Positions 27,223-36,007 of a stretch of DNA of 64,000 nucleotides are shown piece after piece. The position numbers and the translations under genes are program-made. The stretch is taken from the NCBI GenBank assembly GCA_036399175.1, contig DASWNP010000049.1:59962-123961 (forward strand), given 5' to 3'. The notes under the pieces are model-generated. The model did not search any database, was not told where the DNA came from, and worked only from the letters and a program-made list of their open reading frames with translations. How positions within the stretch are numbered: position 1 is the first letter of the stretch; each line of letters begins with the position of its first letter. The DNA is from DASWNP01 sp036399175 (GTDB lineage Bacteria > Acidobacteriota > Blastocatellia > Pyrinomonadales > Pyrinomonadaceae).

Positions 27223-28125
27223 ATGTTGAGAGTCTTGCTAATCGGAGCGACGGGGCAGCTTGGCAGGCATGCGCTCACAGAGCTTTCGCGGCAGGGCGAA
27301 TATCGTGTGCGGGCGCTGGTGAGAAGCCGCGAACGGCTCGAAGAGATTTGTCGAGCGCAGGGCTTGGAGGTGGAGAGCATCGAGGTTTTCGTCGGCGATG
27401 CGACGAGGGCTGAGACGCTCGGAGGCGTCTGCGAAGGAATCGACGTGTTGATTTCCACGCTGGGCGCGCCCTTGAGCGTCGGTCGGACGAAGGGACGAGT
27501 CTCCTACACGGATGTCGATTTGGCGGGCAACCGTAATCTGCTCGCGGAAGCACTCCGCTCCGGCGTCAAAAAATTCGTCTACGTTTCGGTCTTCGGCGCT
27601 CATCTCTATCCGCAACTGGAATACGTCAAAGCGCACGAAGATTTCGTGCGCGAGCTGCGCGCGGCGAGCGAGATAGACCACTGCATCGTCCGCCCGACAG
27701 GTTTCTTCTACGTCTTCGCAGAGTTTTTGCAGATGGCGCGGCGCGGCAGAGTCGCGCTCATCGGCGCGGGCGACAAGAAAACGAACCCCATCGACGAGCG
27801 CGATTTGGCGGCGATCTGCGTCGAAGCGATAAAGACGGCGCGGCGCGAAATCCTGGTGGGCGGCCCTGAGATTTACACGCGGCGAGAAATCGTCGAGCTG
27901 GCTTTCGCCGCGCTCGGAAAACAGCCGAAGCTCGTGCGCGTCCCGCCGCGCGTCGTCAGGCTGATGCTCGGTCTCGTCAAGCTTTTCGACAGACGGCTGC
28001 ACGCGCTCTTCTCTTTCCTCGTGGCGGTCTCCGAGGTCGATGCGGTCGCGCCCGCGAGGGGCACGCATACCTTGATGAGCTACTTTCAGGAATTAGCAAA
28101 CGCGACGAAGAGCGCGGCGAGATAA
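27223..28125 (+). CDS. NAD(P)-binding atypical SDR (NmrA-like)
   Basis: 300 residues. The N-terminal Rossmann motif is LLIGATGQLGRHAL; VDLAGNRNLLAEALRSGVKKFVYVS follows the atypical-SDR pattern, and HCIVRPTGFFYVFAEFL lies in the substrate region. These proteins are NAD(P)H sensors or reductases; the substrate is not evident. ATG 27223 is used; a GTG sits directly before it and no strong Shine-Dalgarno is seen. It converges with the kinase gene (gap 35 bp). Confidence 0.85.
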   Translation: MLRVLLIGATGQLGRHALTELSRQGEYRVRALVRSRERLEEICRAQGLEVESIEVFVGDATRAETLGGVCEGIDVLISTLGAPLSVGRTKGRVSYTDVDLAGNRNLLAEALRSGVKKFVYVSVFGAHLYPQLEYVKAHEDFVRELRAASEIDHCIVRPTGFFYVFAEFLQMARRGRVALIGAGDKKTNPIDERDLAAICVEAIKTARREILVGGPEIYTRREIVELAFAALGKQPKLVRVPPRVVRLMLGLVKLFDRRLHALFSFLVAVSEVDAVAPARGTHTLMSYFQELANATKSAAR

Positions 28126-28160
28126 ACTCCGCTCAAGGCAGATAAACTTTCCGGGAAATA

Positions 28161-31100
28161 TCAGGAGACAAACTTCGCGCGGCGCAGGAGGTCTCGGAAG
28201 CGCGGGTCGGAGCGCAGGGGGTCGAGGTAGGGATCGACGCGTGCGAAGGTGAAGCCGATGGCGCGTTCTTCGTCGGCGCGTGCGAGCCATTCGAGCGCGG
28301 CGTCGCGGTCGCCGACGAGCGCGTAGACGACGGCGATTTCGTAGGCCGAGACCCACTGCCGTTTTCGTCCGGCGACGAGCGCGGCGACGATACGGCGCGC
28401 CTCTTCGTGTTTGCCTGTGGAAGCGTAGACGTGTGCGAGGCGGGCGCGAATGCTCGGATTGTCGCCCGCGAAAGAGCGCTCGTTCTGGAAGGCTGCGAGC
28501 GCCGCTTCCTGCATTCCCTTCTTCTCATACGACCAGCGCATGATGGTGTAGGCGGGCACGAAGCCCTCGTCCATGTCGAGCGTCTTGCGACACTGCTCGA
28601 TGGCTTTGTCGTAATCTCTGGCGTAGTAAAAGACGTTGCCGAAGGCCGTATTGATGATGAGCGAGCGCGGGTCAAGCTCGCGCGCTCGCCTGATTTCTTC
28701 GAGCGCTTCGGCGTGGCGCTCCATCGCGGAGAGGTAGAGCGAATACCAGTGATGTGCGGTGGCGTAGCTGGGATTTAGCTCGATGGCGCGTCGAAACTCT
28801 GCTTCCGCGCCCGTCCAGTCGCGCTCGTCGTAGAGCTTGACGAAGGCGAGCGAGACGTGAGCTTCGGCGAGCGTGTCGTCGAGGCTGACGGCTTTGAGGG
28901 CAGCCGCACGCGCCCGCTCGAAAGCGTCGGCGGGTGGCGGCTGCACGTACCAGTTCAGAAGCGCGTAGCAATCGGCGAGCCCGGCATAGGCGAGCGCGTA
29001 TCGTTCGTCCTTCTCGATGGCCTGCTCGAAATAGCCGATGGCCTGCCTGAGCCCTTCGGCGGTGCGCTTGCCCCAGTGATACCGACCGACGAGATAGAGC
29101 TGATACGCCTCGCCGTTCTCCGTGTAGCGCTTGCCGAGGCGCTGCTGCTCGTCGCTCGTCAGCTCGATGGTCATGGCGCGCACGACGCGCTCGGAGATGG
29201 ATTGCTGGAGGGTCGAGATGTCTGTGAAGCTCTCGTCGAAGCTCTCAGCCCAGGAGATTTTTCCGTCGCCGACTTTGGTGAGCTGGACGGAGACTTCGAT
29301 GCGCTCTCCGGCGCGACGGATAGCTCCGTCGAGGATGAAATCGACGCCCAGCTCGCGTCCGGCCTGCACGGCGTCCTGCGCTGCGCCGATGTAGCGGCGG
29401 ACGGCGCTCGAAGGTCGCACGTCGAGCTGTTTTATCTGGCCGAGCTTGTCGGTCAGATTTCCTGCGAGGCCGACGCCGAGATACTGTTCGTCGCCGGTCG
29501 CGCCGGGCGTCTCGAAGGGCAGGACGGCGATTGAGCGCAAGCCCGCTTCGCGCTTCGGCGGGGCTTCGAGCTGTTCGGTGGTCGCGGCGTCGGCGACGTA
29601 GATTTCGTAGTTCGTGTCGCGCTCGCTCTGGAAGATTATCGCCTTGCCGTCGGGCGACCACGCGGGCTCGTCGTCGGTGGCCGGGTGGCGAGTGATGCGA
29701 CGCGGCTCGCGCCCGTCGCGCTGCATCGAGTAGATGTCGAAGTTGTTGGGCTCGCTGTCGCGGTTGCTGTTGAAGGCGATGCTCCGCCCGTCGGGCGAGA
29801 AGGCGGGCTTGCCGTCGAAGGCGAGGTTGTTGGTGAGGTTGACCTGATTCGTGCCGTCGGCGTTCATCAGGAAGATGTCGAAGTTGCCGGTGCGATTGCT
29901 GGCGAAGGCTATCTGCTTGCCGTCGGGCGAGAAGGCCGGGTCGCTGTCGAACTTTGGGTCGTCGGTGAGACGCGTCTGTTTAGTTCCGTCCGAGGCGGCG
30001 ACGTAGATGTCGTAGTTGTCGGACGAGCCGTCGCGGTTGCTGGTGAAGGCGACGAGTTTGCCGTCGGGCGACCACGCGGGGCGGCTGTCGGCGGCCTCGT
30101 GGCGCGAGATGTTGGTCTGGTTGCTGCCGTCGGCGTCCATCACGTAAATCTCGTCGTTGCCGTCGCGCTTGCTGGTGAAGGCTATCTGTTTGCCGTCGGG
30201 CGACCAGACGGGCGCGAAATCATCGACGGAGTTGGTCGTCAGACGCCGAAGGTTCTGGCCGTCGGCCTCTATCGAGTAGATGTCGAGCTTGCCGTCGCGG
30301 TTGGAGGCGAAGACGACCTGCCTGCCGTCGGGCGACCAGTCGGGCTGCCAGTCAATCGAAGGACTGTTCGTGAGCCGCAGAGGATTGACGCTCAGGCGGA
30401 CGGGCGCTTTCGGCGAGCCGCGCCAGAAAAGAAACGCGGCGAGGGCGACGAGGCCGACGAGCGAGAGCGCGGCGACGGCCATGAGCGCGGGCGAGACCCG
30501 TCGCCCGCGCGCAGGTTGAGCGGGCACAGCGACGGCTGCGGCTGCGCTCTCTGCCGCAGCAGATGGGCTCGCCGCAACGCTCGCGCTCAGGGCTGCGACG
30601 GCGCTCTCCGGGGCGGTCGAATGAATCTCGGCGGACTGCGTTTGATGTACGTCGGGAAGCTCTCTGATGGTCTGCGCGAGGCCGAGGCTGCGCAGGAGAT
30701 TTCGGAAACGCGAGTCGGAGCGCAGGGGGTCGAGATAGGGCTCGACGCCCATCCAGAGCAGCCAGAAATCGCGTCGGCTGTATGCCTCCTCGAACCACTT
30801 GAAAGCCTCGTCGCGCATGTCTAAGAGCGCGTAGATGAAGCCGATGTAGTAGGGCGAGCAGTAGTATTTCCAGTAAAGCTCTTTCAGCTCTTCGATGACC
30901 GAGAGGGCTTCGTCGCGCCTGCCCGCAGAGGCGTAGGAACGCCCGAGCGCCCAGAGCAGGACGGGGATGCGCCCGCCCAGAGTGATGGCGTGCTCGGCGG
31001 CGGCGACGGCCTTGTCGTGCAGGCCGCGCGTGCCGTAAGCCCATGCGATGCCCTGCTGCGCGATGTAAGCTTGCGGGTTCAGCTCCAGCGAGCGGCGCAG

Positions 31101-33299
31101 GTGCTCTTCGGCCTCTTCGGGACGACGCGCGTTGTGCAGGATAAAGGCGTAGGCCGTACTCACGCCTTCGGAGAGCGGCTCGATAATCTGCGCGCGGTTG
31201 ATTTCGCTGATAGCCTCGTCGCACCTGCCGGTGGCGCAGAGCAGGAAGGCGTACCAGTGATGCGTGGTGGCGTAGTCGGGATTGAGTTCGATAGCGCGCC
31301 TGAACCCGGCTTCAGCTCCAATCCAGTCGCGGTCGTAGGACATGCGCGCGAAGGCGAGCGAGGCGTGAGCTTCGGCGAGCGTGTCGTCAATCTCAAGAGC
31401 ACGCACCGCAGACTCTTTCGCCAGTGCGACGGATTTTTCGGGCGAGAGCACGCCCCAGACGCCGAGCCAGTTGTAGTAGTCGGCGACGCCCGCGTGCGCT
31501 AAGGCATACTGCGGGTCGATGGCGATGGCTTCGGCGAAATGTCCGATGGCCTGATGCAGACTGTCTTCCGTGTACTGGCTGGCGAGCTTTCGTCCCTTCA
31601 GATATTCCTGATAAGCCTCGGCGTTATCCGTGTAGCGGCGCGCGAGGCGCTGGCGCTCGACGCTCGAAAGCTTCTCGGTGAGAGCTTCCGTCACCTGCTC
31701 CGAGAGCGCATCCTGCACGCTCAGAACGTCCGTGAACTTTTCGTCGAACTGCGCAGCCCACATCGGCGCGCCGTTGCCCATGCTGACGAGCTGCACGGTG
31801 ACGCGGATGCGCTCGCCCAAGTGCTGGATGCGCCCGTCGAGCACGGAGTCAACGTCCAGCTCGTAACCGGCGGTCAGGAGGTCTCGGTCGCCGTCCGTGT
31901 ATTTGAGGACGGAGCTGGTCGGGCGGACGGTGACGGTCTTGACGTTACTGAGACGCGTGATGAGCGCATCGGCCATGCCGACGCCGAGAAACTGCTCGTC
32001 GGCCGATTGCGACGTGTGAAAAGTATGGAAAGGCAGGACGGCGATGGAGGCGACTTCGCCGGTGTCTCCCGCGCGCCGCCGACCGGGCGAGAGCAGCACG
32101 GTGGGCGCGGAGACGGGGATGCCGTCGAGGTAGCGCCAGATGTCTTCGGAAAGCTCTTCGACCGTCAGGTAGCGAGAGCGCGGCTCCTTGCTCATCGCCT
32201 TGAGGATGATGTTGTCGAGGTCGCCCGCTAGCTCCCTCTTGAGCGACTCTACGGTCGCGCCCCTGTTCCGGCTGACAAGCTCCGGCGTGATGACGACCTG
32301 TCCGGGGCCGTCGGGCGAGGGCGATTCTTCCGTCCGACCGACAATCACGCTCGGGCGCTCCGGCTCTTCCTCGCAGATGATGCGCGCCATCTCGTGCGGC
32401 AGACGGTTGCGGACGTGATAGGGACGATGGCCTGTGAGCAGTTCGTAGAGCAGCACGCCGAGCGAGTAGATGTCGCTGGCGGCGGTGGCCGGAGCGCCGC
32501 GCACCTGTTCGGGGCTGGCGTAGTCGGGCGTCATCAGCCGGTGCGCGACCGAGGTGGGCTCAAGCGTGTCGGGAGTAAACTCGGGCTTGAGGATTTTGGC
32601 GATGCCGAAATCCAGAAGCTTCGGGATGCCCGCGCTGGTGACGAGGATGTTGCCGGGCTTGATGTCGCGGTGGATGACGTGGCGCTGGTGCGCGTGATGG
32701 ATGGCGGAGCAGACCTGCCGGATTAGCCGCAGGCGCTCGCCCGTCGAGAGCTTGTGCGTGTCGCAGTAGTAATGAATCGGCTGGCCTTCGATGTACTCCA
32801 TGACGAAGTAGGGGAGGCCGTCGTCGGTCGTGCCGCCGTCGAAGAGGCGCGCGATGTTCGGGTGGTCGAAGCTGGCGAGAATCTGGCGCTCGTGGCGGAA
32901 GCGTCGGAGGATAAAATCGGTATCCATGCCGCGCTTGACCAGTTTGATGGCGACGCGGCGTTGAAACTCGTCGTCGGCGCGCACGGCCAGATAGACCGCG
33001 CCCATCCCTCCGCGCCCAATCTCGCGCTCGATTTTATACGCGCCGACGCGACGCCCGGCCATCGGGCTCGTCAGTCCTTCGACGTTGAGGCTCATGCCTG
33101 TCGGCGTGACGCCGGCAAACGCAGGGGCTTCGATGAAGCTTCCGGCCTGTTCGTATGACTTGAGGAAGGTCTCGACCTGCTCGCGCAACTGGCGGTCGCC
33201 CGCGCACGCCCGGTCGAGATAGGCCGCGCGCTCTTCCGAGGGGAGGTCGAGCGCGGTCTGGAAAATGTCTTCTACCTGCTTCCAGCGTTCGGGGGTCAT
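28161..33299 (-). CDS. Giant membrane Ser/Thr protein kinase with two FlgO/TPR modules and a six-blade TolB-like propeller
   Basis: 1712 residues. Hanks kinase at about 85-345 (IGRGGMGAVYLA, VAIKLVK, VIHRDIKPGN at about 214, DFGIAK at about 229, TPDYASPEQ). Residues about 418-553 begin SIAVLPFHTF and resemble the FlgO/TolB-N-like domain often seen with cyclases and kinases; TPRs run to about 895. A membrane helix lies at about 936-958. Beyond it are six PD40 blades (six SPDG motifs, about 985-1230), a second SIAVLPFE domain (about 1256-1396) and TPRs to the end. The two modules end alike (PYLDPLRSDSRF and PYLDPLRSDPRF), showing internal duplication. The kinase faces the cytoplasm and the propeller presumably the periplasm. 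No Shine-Dalgarno precedes ATG 33299. An ECF sigma gene lies just upstream. Confidence 0.92.
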   Translation of the reverse strand: MTPERWKQVEDIFQTALDLPSEERAAYLDRACAGDRQLREQVETFLKSYEQAGSFIEAPAFAGVTPTGMSLNVEGLTSPMAGRRVGAYKIEREIGRGGMGAVYLAVRADDEFQRRVAIKLVKRGMDTDFILRRFRHERQILASFDHPNIARLFDGGTTDDGLPYFVMEYIEGQPIHYYCDTHKLSTGERLRLIRQVCSAIHHAHQRHVIHRDIKPGNILVTSAGIPKLLDFGIAKILKPEFTPDTLEPTSVAHRLMTPDYASPEQVRGAPATAASDIYSLGVLLYELLTGHRPYHVRNRLPHEMARIICEEEPERPSVIVGRTEESPSPDGPGQVVITPELVSRNRGATVESLKRELAGDLDNIILKAMSKEPRSRYLTVEELSEDIWRYLDGIPVSAPTVLLSPGRRRAGDTGEVASIAVLPFHTFHTSQSADEQFLGVGMADALITRLSNVKTVTVRPTSSVLKYTDGDRDLLTAGYELDVDSVLDGRIQHLGERIRVTVQLVSMGNGAPMWAAQFDEKFTDVLSVQDALSEQVTEALTEKLSSVERQRLARRYTDNAEAYQEYLKGRKLASQYTEDSLHQAIGHFAEAIAIDPQYALAHAGVADYYNWLGVWGVLSPEKSVALAKESAVRALEIDDTLAEAHASLAFARMSYDRDWIGAEAGFRRAIELNPDYATTHHWYAFLLCATGRCDEAISEINRAQIIEPLSEGVSTAYAFILHNARRPEEAEEHLRRSLELNPQAYIAQQGIAWAYGTRGLHDKAVAAAEHAITLGGRIPVLLWALGRSYASAGRRDEALSVIEELKELYWKYYCSPYYIGFIYALLDMRDEAFKWFEEAYSRRDFWLLWMGVEPYLDPLRSDSRFRNLLRSLGLAQTIRELPDVHQTQSAEIHSTAPESAVAALSASVAASPSAAAESAAAAVAVPAQPARGRRVSPALMAVAALSLVGLVALAAFLFWRGSPKAPVRLSVNPLRLTNSPSIDWQPDWSPDGRQVVFASNRDGKLDIYSIEADGQNLRRLTTNSVDDFAPVWSPDGKQIAFTSKRDGNDEIYVMDADGSNQTNISRHEAADSRPAWSPDGKLVAFTSNRDGSSDNYDIYVAASDGTKQTRLTDDPKFDSDPAFSPDGKQIAFASNRTGNFDIFLMNADGTNQVNLTNNLAFDGKPAFSPDGRSIAFNSNRDSEPNNFDIYSMQRDGREPRRITRHPATDDEPAWSPDGKAIIFQSERDTNYEIYVADAATTEQLEAPPKREAGLRSIAVLPFETPGATGDEQYLGVGLAGNLTDKLGQIKQLDVRPSSAVRRYIGAAQDAVQAGRELGVDFILDGAIRRAGERIEVSVQLTKVGDGKISWAESFDESFTDISTLQQSISERVVRAMTIELTSDEQQRLGKRYTENGEAYQLYLVGRYHWGKRTAEGLRQAIGYFEQAIEKDERYALAYAGLADCYALLNWYVQPPPADAFERARAAALKAVSLDDTLAEAHVSLAFVKLYDERDWTGAEAEFRRAIELNPSYATAHHWYSLYLSAMERHAEALEEIRRARELDPRSLIINTAFGNVFYYARDYDKAIEQCRKTLDMDEGFVPAYTIMRWSYEKKGMQEAALAAFQNERSFAGDNPSIRARLAHVYASTGKHEEARRIVAALVAGRKRQWVSAYEIAVVYALVGDRDAALEWLARADEERAIGFTFARVDPYLDPLRSDPRFRDLLRRAKFVS

Positions 33300-33305
33300 A
33301 AGAAC

Positions 33306-33336
33306 AGTGATGAGTGATGAGTGATGAGTGATGAGC
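33306..33336. repeat. Tandem GTGATGA heptamer array upstream of the kinase (single arm)
   Basis: Four head-to-tail copies of a 7-bp word, read as GTGATGAGTGATGAGTGATG and onward. It directly precedes the kinase start on the minus strand and adjoins the R3 inverted repeat. Confidence 0.85.
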
Positions 33337-33344
33337 GAAAAGCG

Positions 33345-33420
33345 AGTGAATCGTCAATCGTCAATCGTGAATAGATTAAGAACTGGTTTTAACTATTTAC
33401 GATTGACGATTCACGATTTA
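33345..33420. repeat. Inverted repeat of CGTCAAT / ATTGACG words between kinase and ECF sigma genes (family R3, copy 3)
   Basis: The left arm is GTGAATCGTCAATCGTCAAT and CGTGAATAG; the right arm is CTATTTACGATTGACGATTC and ACGATTTAC. The loop GAACTGGTTTT corresponds in reverse to the loop of the 23.4-kb copy. The right arm runs into the last codons of the sigma gene. Confidence 0.85.
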
Positions 33421-34004
33421 CTAATCTCCGGCGACTCCTCACCTGTCACTGCCTGATAGAGCCAGGCTTTAGCCATGCGCCATTGGCGGATGACGGTGGC
33501 CGTGCCGATGCCGAGCACTTCGGCGGTCTCTTCGATGGAAAGGCCGCCGAAGAAGCGCAGCTCGACAATCTGGCTTTTCTGCGGGTCGATTTCCGCAAGC
33601 GCGTTCATCGCGTCGTCGAGGGCGACGAGTTCGGCGGCGCGCTCGTCGGAGACGAGCAGATTTTCGTCGAGCGATATTTTGATGTCGCCGCTACCGCGTT
33701 TGACTGCCTGATGGCCGCGAGCGTGGTCAACAAGGATGCGTCGCATGGCCTGGGCGGCGACGCCGAAGAAGTGTGCGCGGTTCTGCCAGTGGACGCTGCG
33801 CTGGTCGATGAGCTTGAGATAAGCCTCATGGACGAGGGCGGTGGCCTGTAGCGTGTGGTCTTTGCGCTCGCGCCGCAGGTAGCGCTCGGCGAGCTGGCGC
33901 AATTCGTCGTAGACGAGCGGCAGAAGCTTGTCGAGCGCTTCGCGCTTGCCGTCGCTCCAATCAATCAGCAGTTGTGTTACGTCTTTGGGCAGGGGGGTCG
34001 TCAT
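33411..34004 (-). CDS. ECF-type sigma factor (Sig-70_X6/TIGR02999-like) paired with the Ser/Thr kinase
   Basis: 197 residues. Region 2 is LLPLVYDELRQLAERYLRRE with TALVHEAYLKLIDQ, and FFGVAAQAMRRILVDHAR follows. Region 4 is VELRFFGGLSIEETAEVLGI with TATVIRQWRMAKAWL. This subgroup is common in Acidobacteria and Planctomycetes, typically beside Ser/Thr kinases, as here. ATG 34004 follows GAAGG; an in-frame GTG at 34028 is less likely. The last residues (EISKS) fall within a repeat arm. Its target promoters are unknown; the block shared by 26.9 kb and 34.2 kb is one candidate. Confidence 0.9.
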   Translation of the reverse strand: MTTPLPKDVTQLLIDWSDGKREALDKLLPLVYDELRQLAERYLRRERKDHTLQATALVHEAYLKLIDQRSVHWQNRAHFFGVAAQAMRRILVDHARGHQAVKRGSGDIKISLDENLLVSDERAAELVALDDAMNALAEIDPQKSQIVELRFFGGLSIEETAEVLGIGTATVIRQWRMAKAWLYQAVTGEESPEISKS

Positions 34005-34323
34005 AAAACCTTCGGCTCGGAAATCCACCTCTACGTTAACATCAACGAGAATAAGAATTGTCCGAGGCTAAGTCAACTCCGGCGGCCAACTTAGCCCCGA
34101 CGGGCAGAGATTCTTCTCTAATCCGACCGTATCATCCGTGCATCGAGGCCGGAGGCCGCGCTGTTTTCGTGCTCGTTCGGAGAAATTTTTCCGTGCCGGT
34201 GATTGATTTCGGCGCGGTTTTTCGCGTTAAGAGACAGAGGGGAAAATTCCGGGGAAAATTCGTTTTTGCGGTTGGAACGGCGGCAGGCACGACGGGTCGC
34301 CGTCCGAGCGGAGAGGAAAAGCC
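34005..34323. other. Divergent intergenic region (319 bp) with promoter-like block B
   Basis: Lies between the sigma gene (minus) and a small membrane gene (plus). It contains the promoter-like block at 34183-34229 and, nearer the plus-strand gene, a direct repeat of GGGGAAAATTC and a small GACGG-CCGTC stem. Confidence 0.5.
34183..34229 (+). promoter_or_regulatory. Promoter-like block, copy B (shared with 26901-26947)
   Basis: AAATTTTTCCGTGCC (34183-34197), GTGATTG (34199-34205), 17-bp spacer, CGCGTTA (34223-34229), with the same spacings as copy A. It is 95 nt upstream of ATG 34324. Confidence 0.55.
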
Positions 34324-34584
34324 ATGAACGTCTTAAGTTATCTCGTCGTCGGCTCTGTCGCGGGCGCGCTCTTGTTCGGCCTCGCCGTCAGATTCCTGAA
34401 TCTACAAGTCTCAAGCGCCGCCGAGGCCGTCTTCGACTCAATCGAGCTTGCGCTCGCCGAGAGAGAACATCGGCGCATCATCTACTCGTCGGAGACGGAC
34501 GCGGCCGAGCGCGTCGTCTCCATCATCCGGGCATCTTCCGCGCCCGTCTGGGCGACGCAGAGCCGCGACCGCTTCGCCGCCTAA
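34324..34584 (+). CDS. Small membrane protein of unknown function
   Basis: 86 residues with one N-terminal hydrophobic segment (LSYLVVGSVAGALLFGLAV, about 4-22), which may be an anchor or signal. The rest is soluble and mildly acidic. GAGAGGAAAA precedes ATG 34324 with good spacing, and a promoter-like block lies 95 nt upstream. It converges with the next gene. I do not recognise the family. Confidence 0.65.
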   Translation: MNVLSYLVVGSVAGALLFGLAVRFLNLQVSSAAEAVFDSIELALAEREHRRIIYSSETDAAERVVSIIRASSAPVWATQSRDRFAA

Positions 34585-34598
34585 AGGCGACAGGCGAA

Positions 34599-35501
34599 TT
34601 AAAGCTCCCCGGAAGCGCCGACCCAAATCTCCGTCGTCTCACCCTCCCTGCCTTCCCTTTCGGACGAACTCCGCCGCGCGTGAAGAAGCGATCGGCAGAA
34701 AATATAGATTGCCCAGCATTCGACCGCAAAAGGCGGAAACCCCAGATAGCCGAGCACCGGCATCTCGAAAATCTTCACGTCGCCGAGATACGGCACAGTG
34801 TAAGTCCACTTCGAGATAGCCCAGAAATTCCAGAACTCCCAGAGCACGCCGCAGAGTGCGCCGCCCGCCAGGAGCGCCAGAAGCCTTCGCCAGTCGCCGC
34901 GCGCAAGGTCTTCGGTTATCGAAGGCCAGCCGCGCAGGGCGTTCAGAGGGTCGAGCAGAAAAACGTAAGAGAGCCAGACCAGAGGCACGAGCCACTTCGA
35001 GATATAGACGAGCGGCAGCAGGGCGGCGACTGCGCCCGCAACTATCAGCGCATAGAGCAGAGGCTTGGAGAGTCGTACGCGGACGAGCCCCGCGCCGCGC
35101 CTGCGAAAGAGCGTCGCCGCGAACAGCTCAGCCGTCTCGAACATCGCCGGAAAGATAGTGGCAAACGCCCAGTCGTAGCCGACGCGGCGCAGGTAAGGGT
35201 TCGGCTCAAGGTTGTGATAGTGCCACCAAAGCTCAAGGTCTGAGCGCCAGAAGCGCGGCACGTTGTACAGCTCGAAGAGCCACCAGCCGACAATCGAGAC
35301 GAGTGCAATCAGCACAAACTCGACGCGATTCGTAACCAAAAGCGAACGCCCCTTCACCCTGTAGACCAGCGCATCGACGAGCAGAAGGTATCCCGTCCAG
35401 ACAATCGGCGTGAACCAGCGCCCGACCATCTCGTTTCCCGAAAACAGCAGCGCCTCGGCCATCAGGATAATCAACACTCCAACGTAACCGTGCGCTTTCA
35501 T
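34599..35501 (-). CDS. Multi-pass membrane protein of unknown function
   Basis: 300 residues with about seven hydrophobic segments. Conserved-looking motifs are GWWLFELYNVPRFW (about 72-85), GVLWEFWNFWAISKW (about 218-232) and EMPVLGYLGFPPFAVECWAIY (about 243-263). The last motif recalls carotenoid-cyclase-like membrane proteins, but the match is from memory and weak. The C-terminal 25 residues are charged and soluble. Convergent with the small membrane gene. Confidence 0.7.
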   Translation of the reverse strand: MKAHGYVGVLIILMAEALLFSGNEMVGRWFTPIVWTGYLLLVDALVYRVKGRSLLVTNRVEFVLIALVSIVGWWLFELYNVPRFWRSDLELWWHYHNLEPNPYLRRVGYDWAFATIFPAMFETAELFAATLFRRRGAGLVRVRLSKPLLYALIVAGAVAALLPLVYISKWLVPLVWLSYVFLLDPLNALRGWPSITEDLARGDWRRLLALLAGGALCGVLWEFWNFWAISKWTYTVPYLGDVKIFEMPVLGYLGFPPFAVECWAIYIFCRSLLHARRSSSEREGREGETTEIWVGASGEL

Positions 35502-36007
35502 CTTCAGACGCCCGCTTTCCGTATGGCCTTCGAATTCACTTCCTCATATCGAGTTGCCTGTCTATTGTGGGCTCAGGCTTCAATTTCCCGCAAGAGCTGA
35601 ACGGTAATGGCATTTGGTCAATAGCTTGTCGTTTGTCTCGGGCAGGCGTGTGTGGTAGCTTCTTAAACATCCCGACCAAAGAGATGTTGCTCTCCGCGAA
35701 ACAACATCTATCAGAATAGCTCTAACCTATCCAAAGCAGTTCTCAACGGAGATTGCCTATGCAAATCCTCGCAGACGCAATGGTGGCTGCCCCCCTTCCG
35801 GCTCTCACAGACTCAGACTCTTCATTCCATCGACGCAAAACGTCTCGGCTGCTACCGGCTTTTAACAGAAAGCCGCGGGGCTGATTAGGCTCGCGTGGTT
35901 TGACACTGAGCGTCGCTGAAGAGCGGCGGCAGAATCAAACGCGCCTTCGCGTGCCGAAACCGGCTCGATGTCTGAAGCATCGAGCGAGAATTGGTGGGGA
36001 GTCATTT
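35502..36007. other. Intergenic region (506 bp), less GC-rich, with one possible micro-ORF
   Basis: Visibly less GC-rich than the neighbourhood. It contains the micro-ORF at 35759-35884 and no repeat family member. No clear promoter was called. Confidence 0.5.
35759..35884 (+). CDS. Possible micro-ORF (41 residues)
   Basis: Begins MQILADAMVAAPLPALTDSD and ends RLLPAFNRKPRG. GGAG lies 7 nt before ATG 35759, a good Shine-Dalgarno. It resembles no family I know. The support is only the ribosome site and the position ahead of the orphan gene. Confidence 0.25.
   Translation: MQILADAMVAAPLPALTDSDSSFHRRKTSRLLPAFNRKPRG

Noticed and set aside
26952..27413. Frame overlapping the structured leader
   Set aside because: Composition follows the stems, no Shine-Dalgarno is seen, and it overlaps the start of the SDR gene in another frame.
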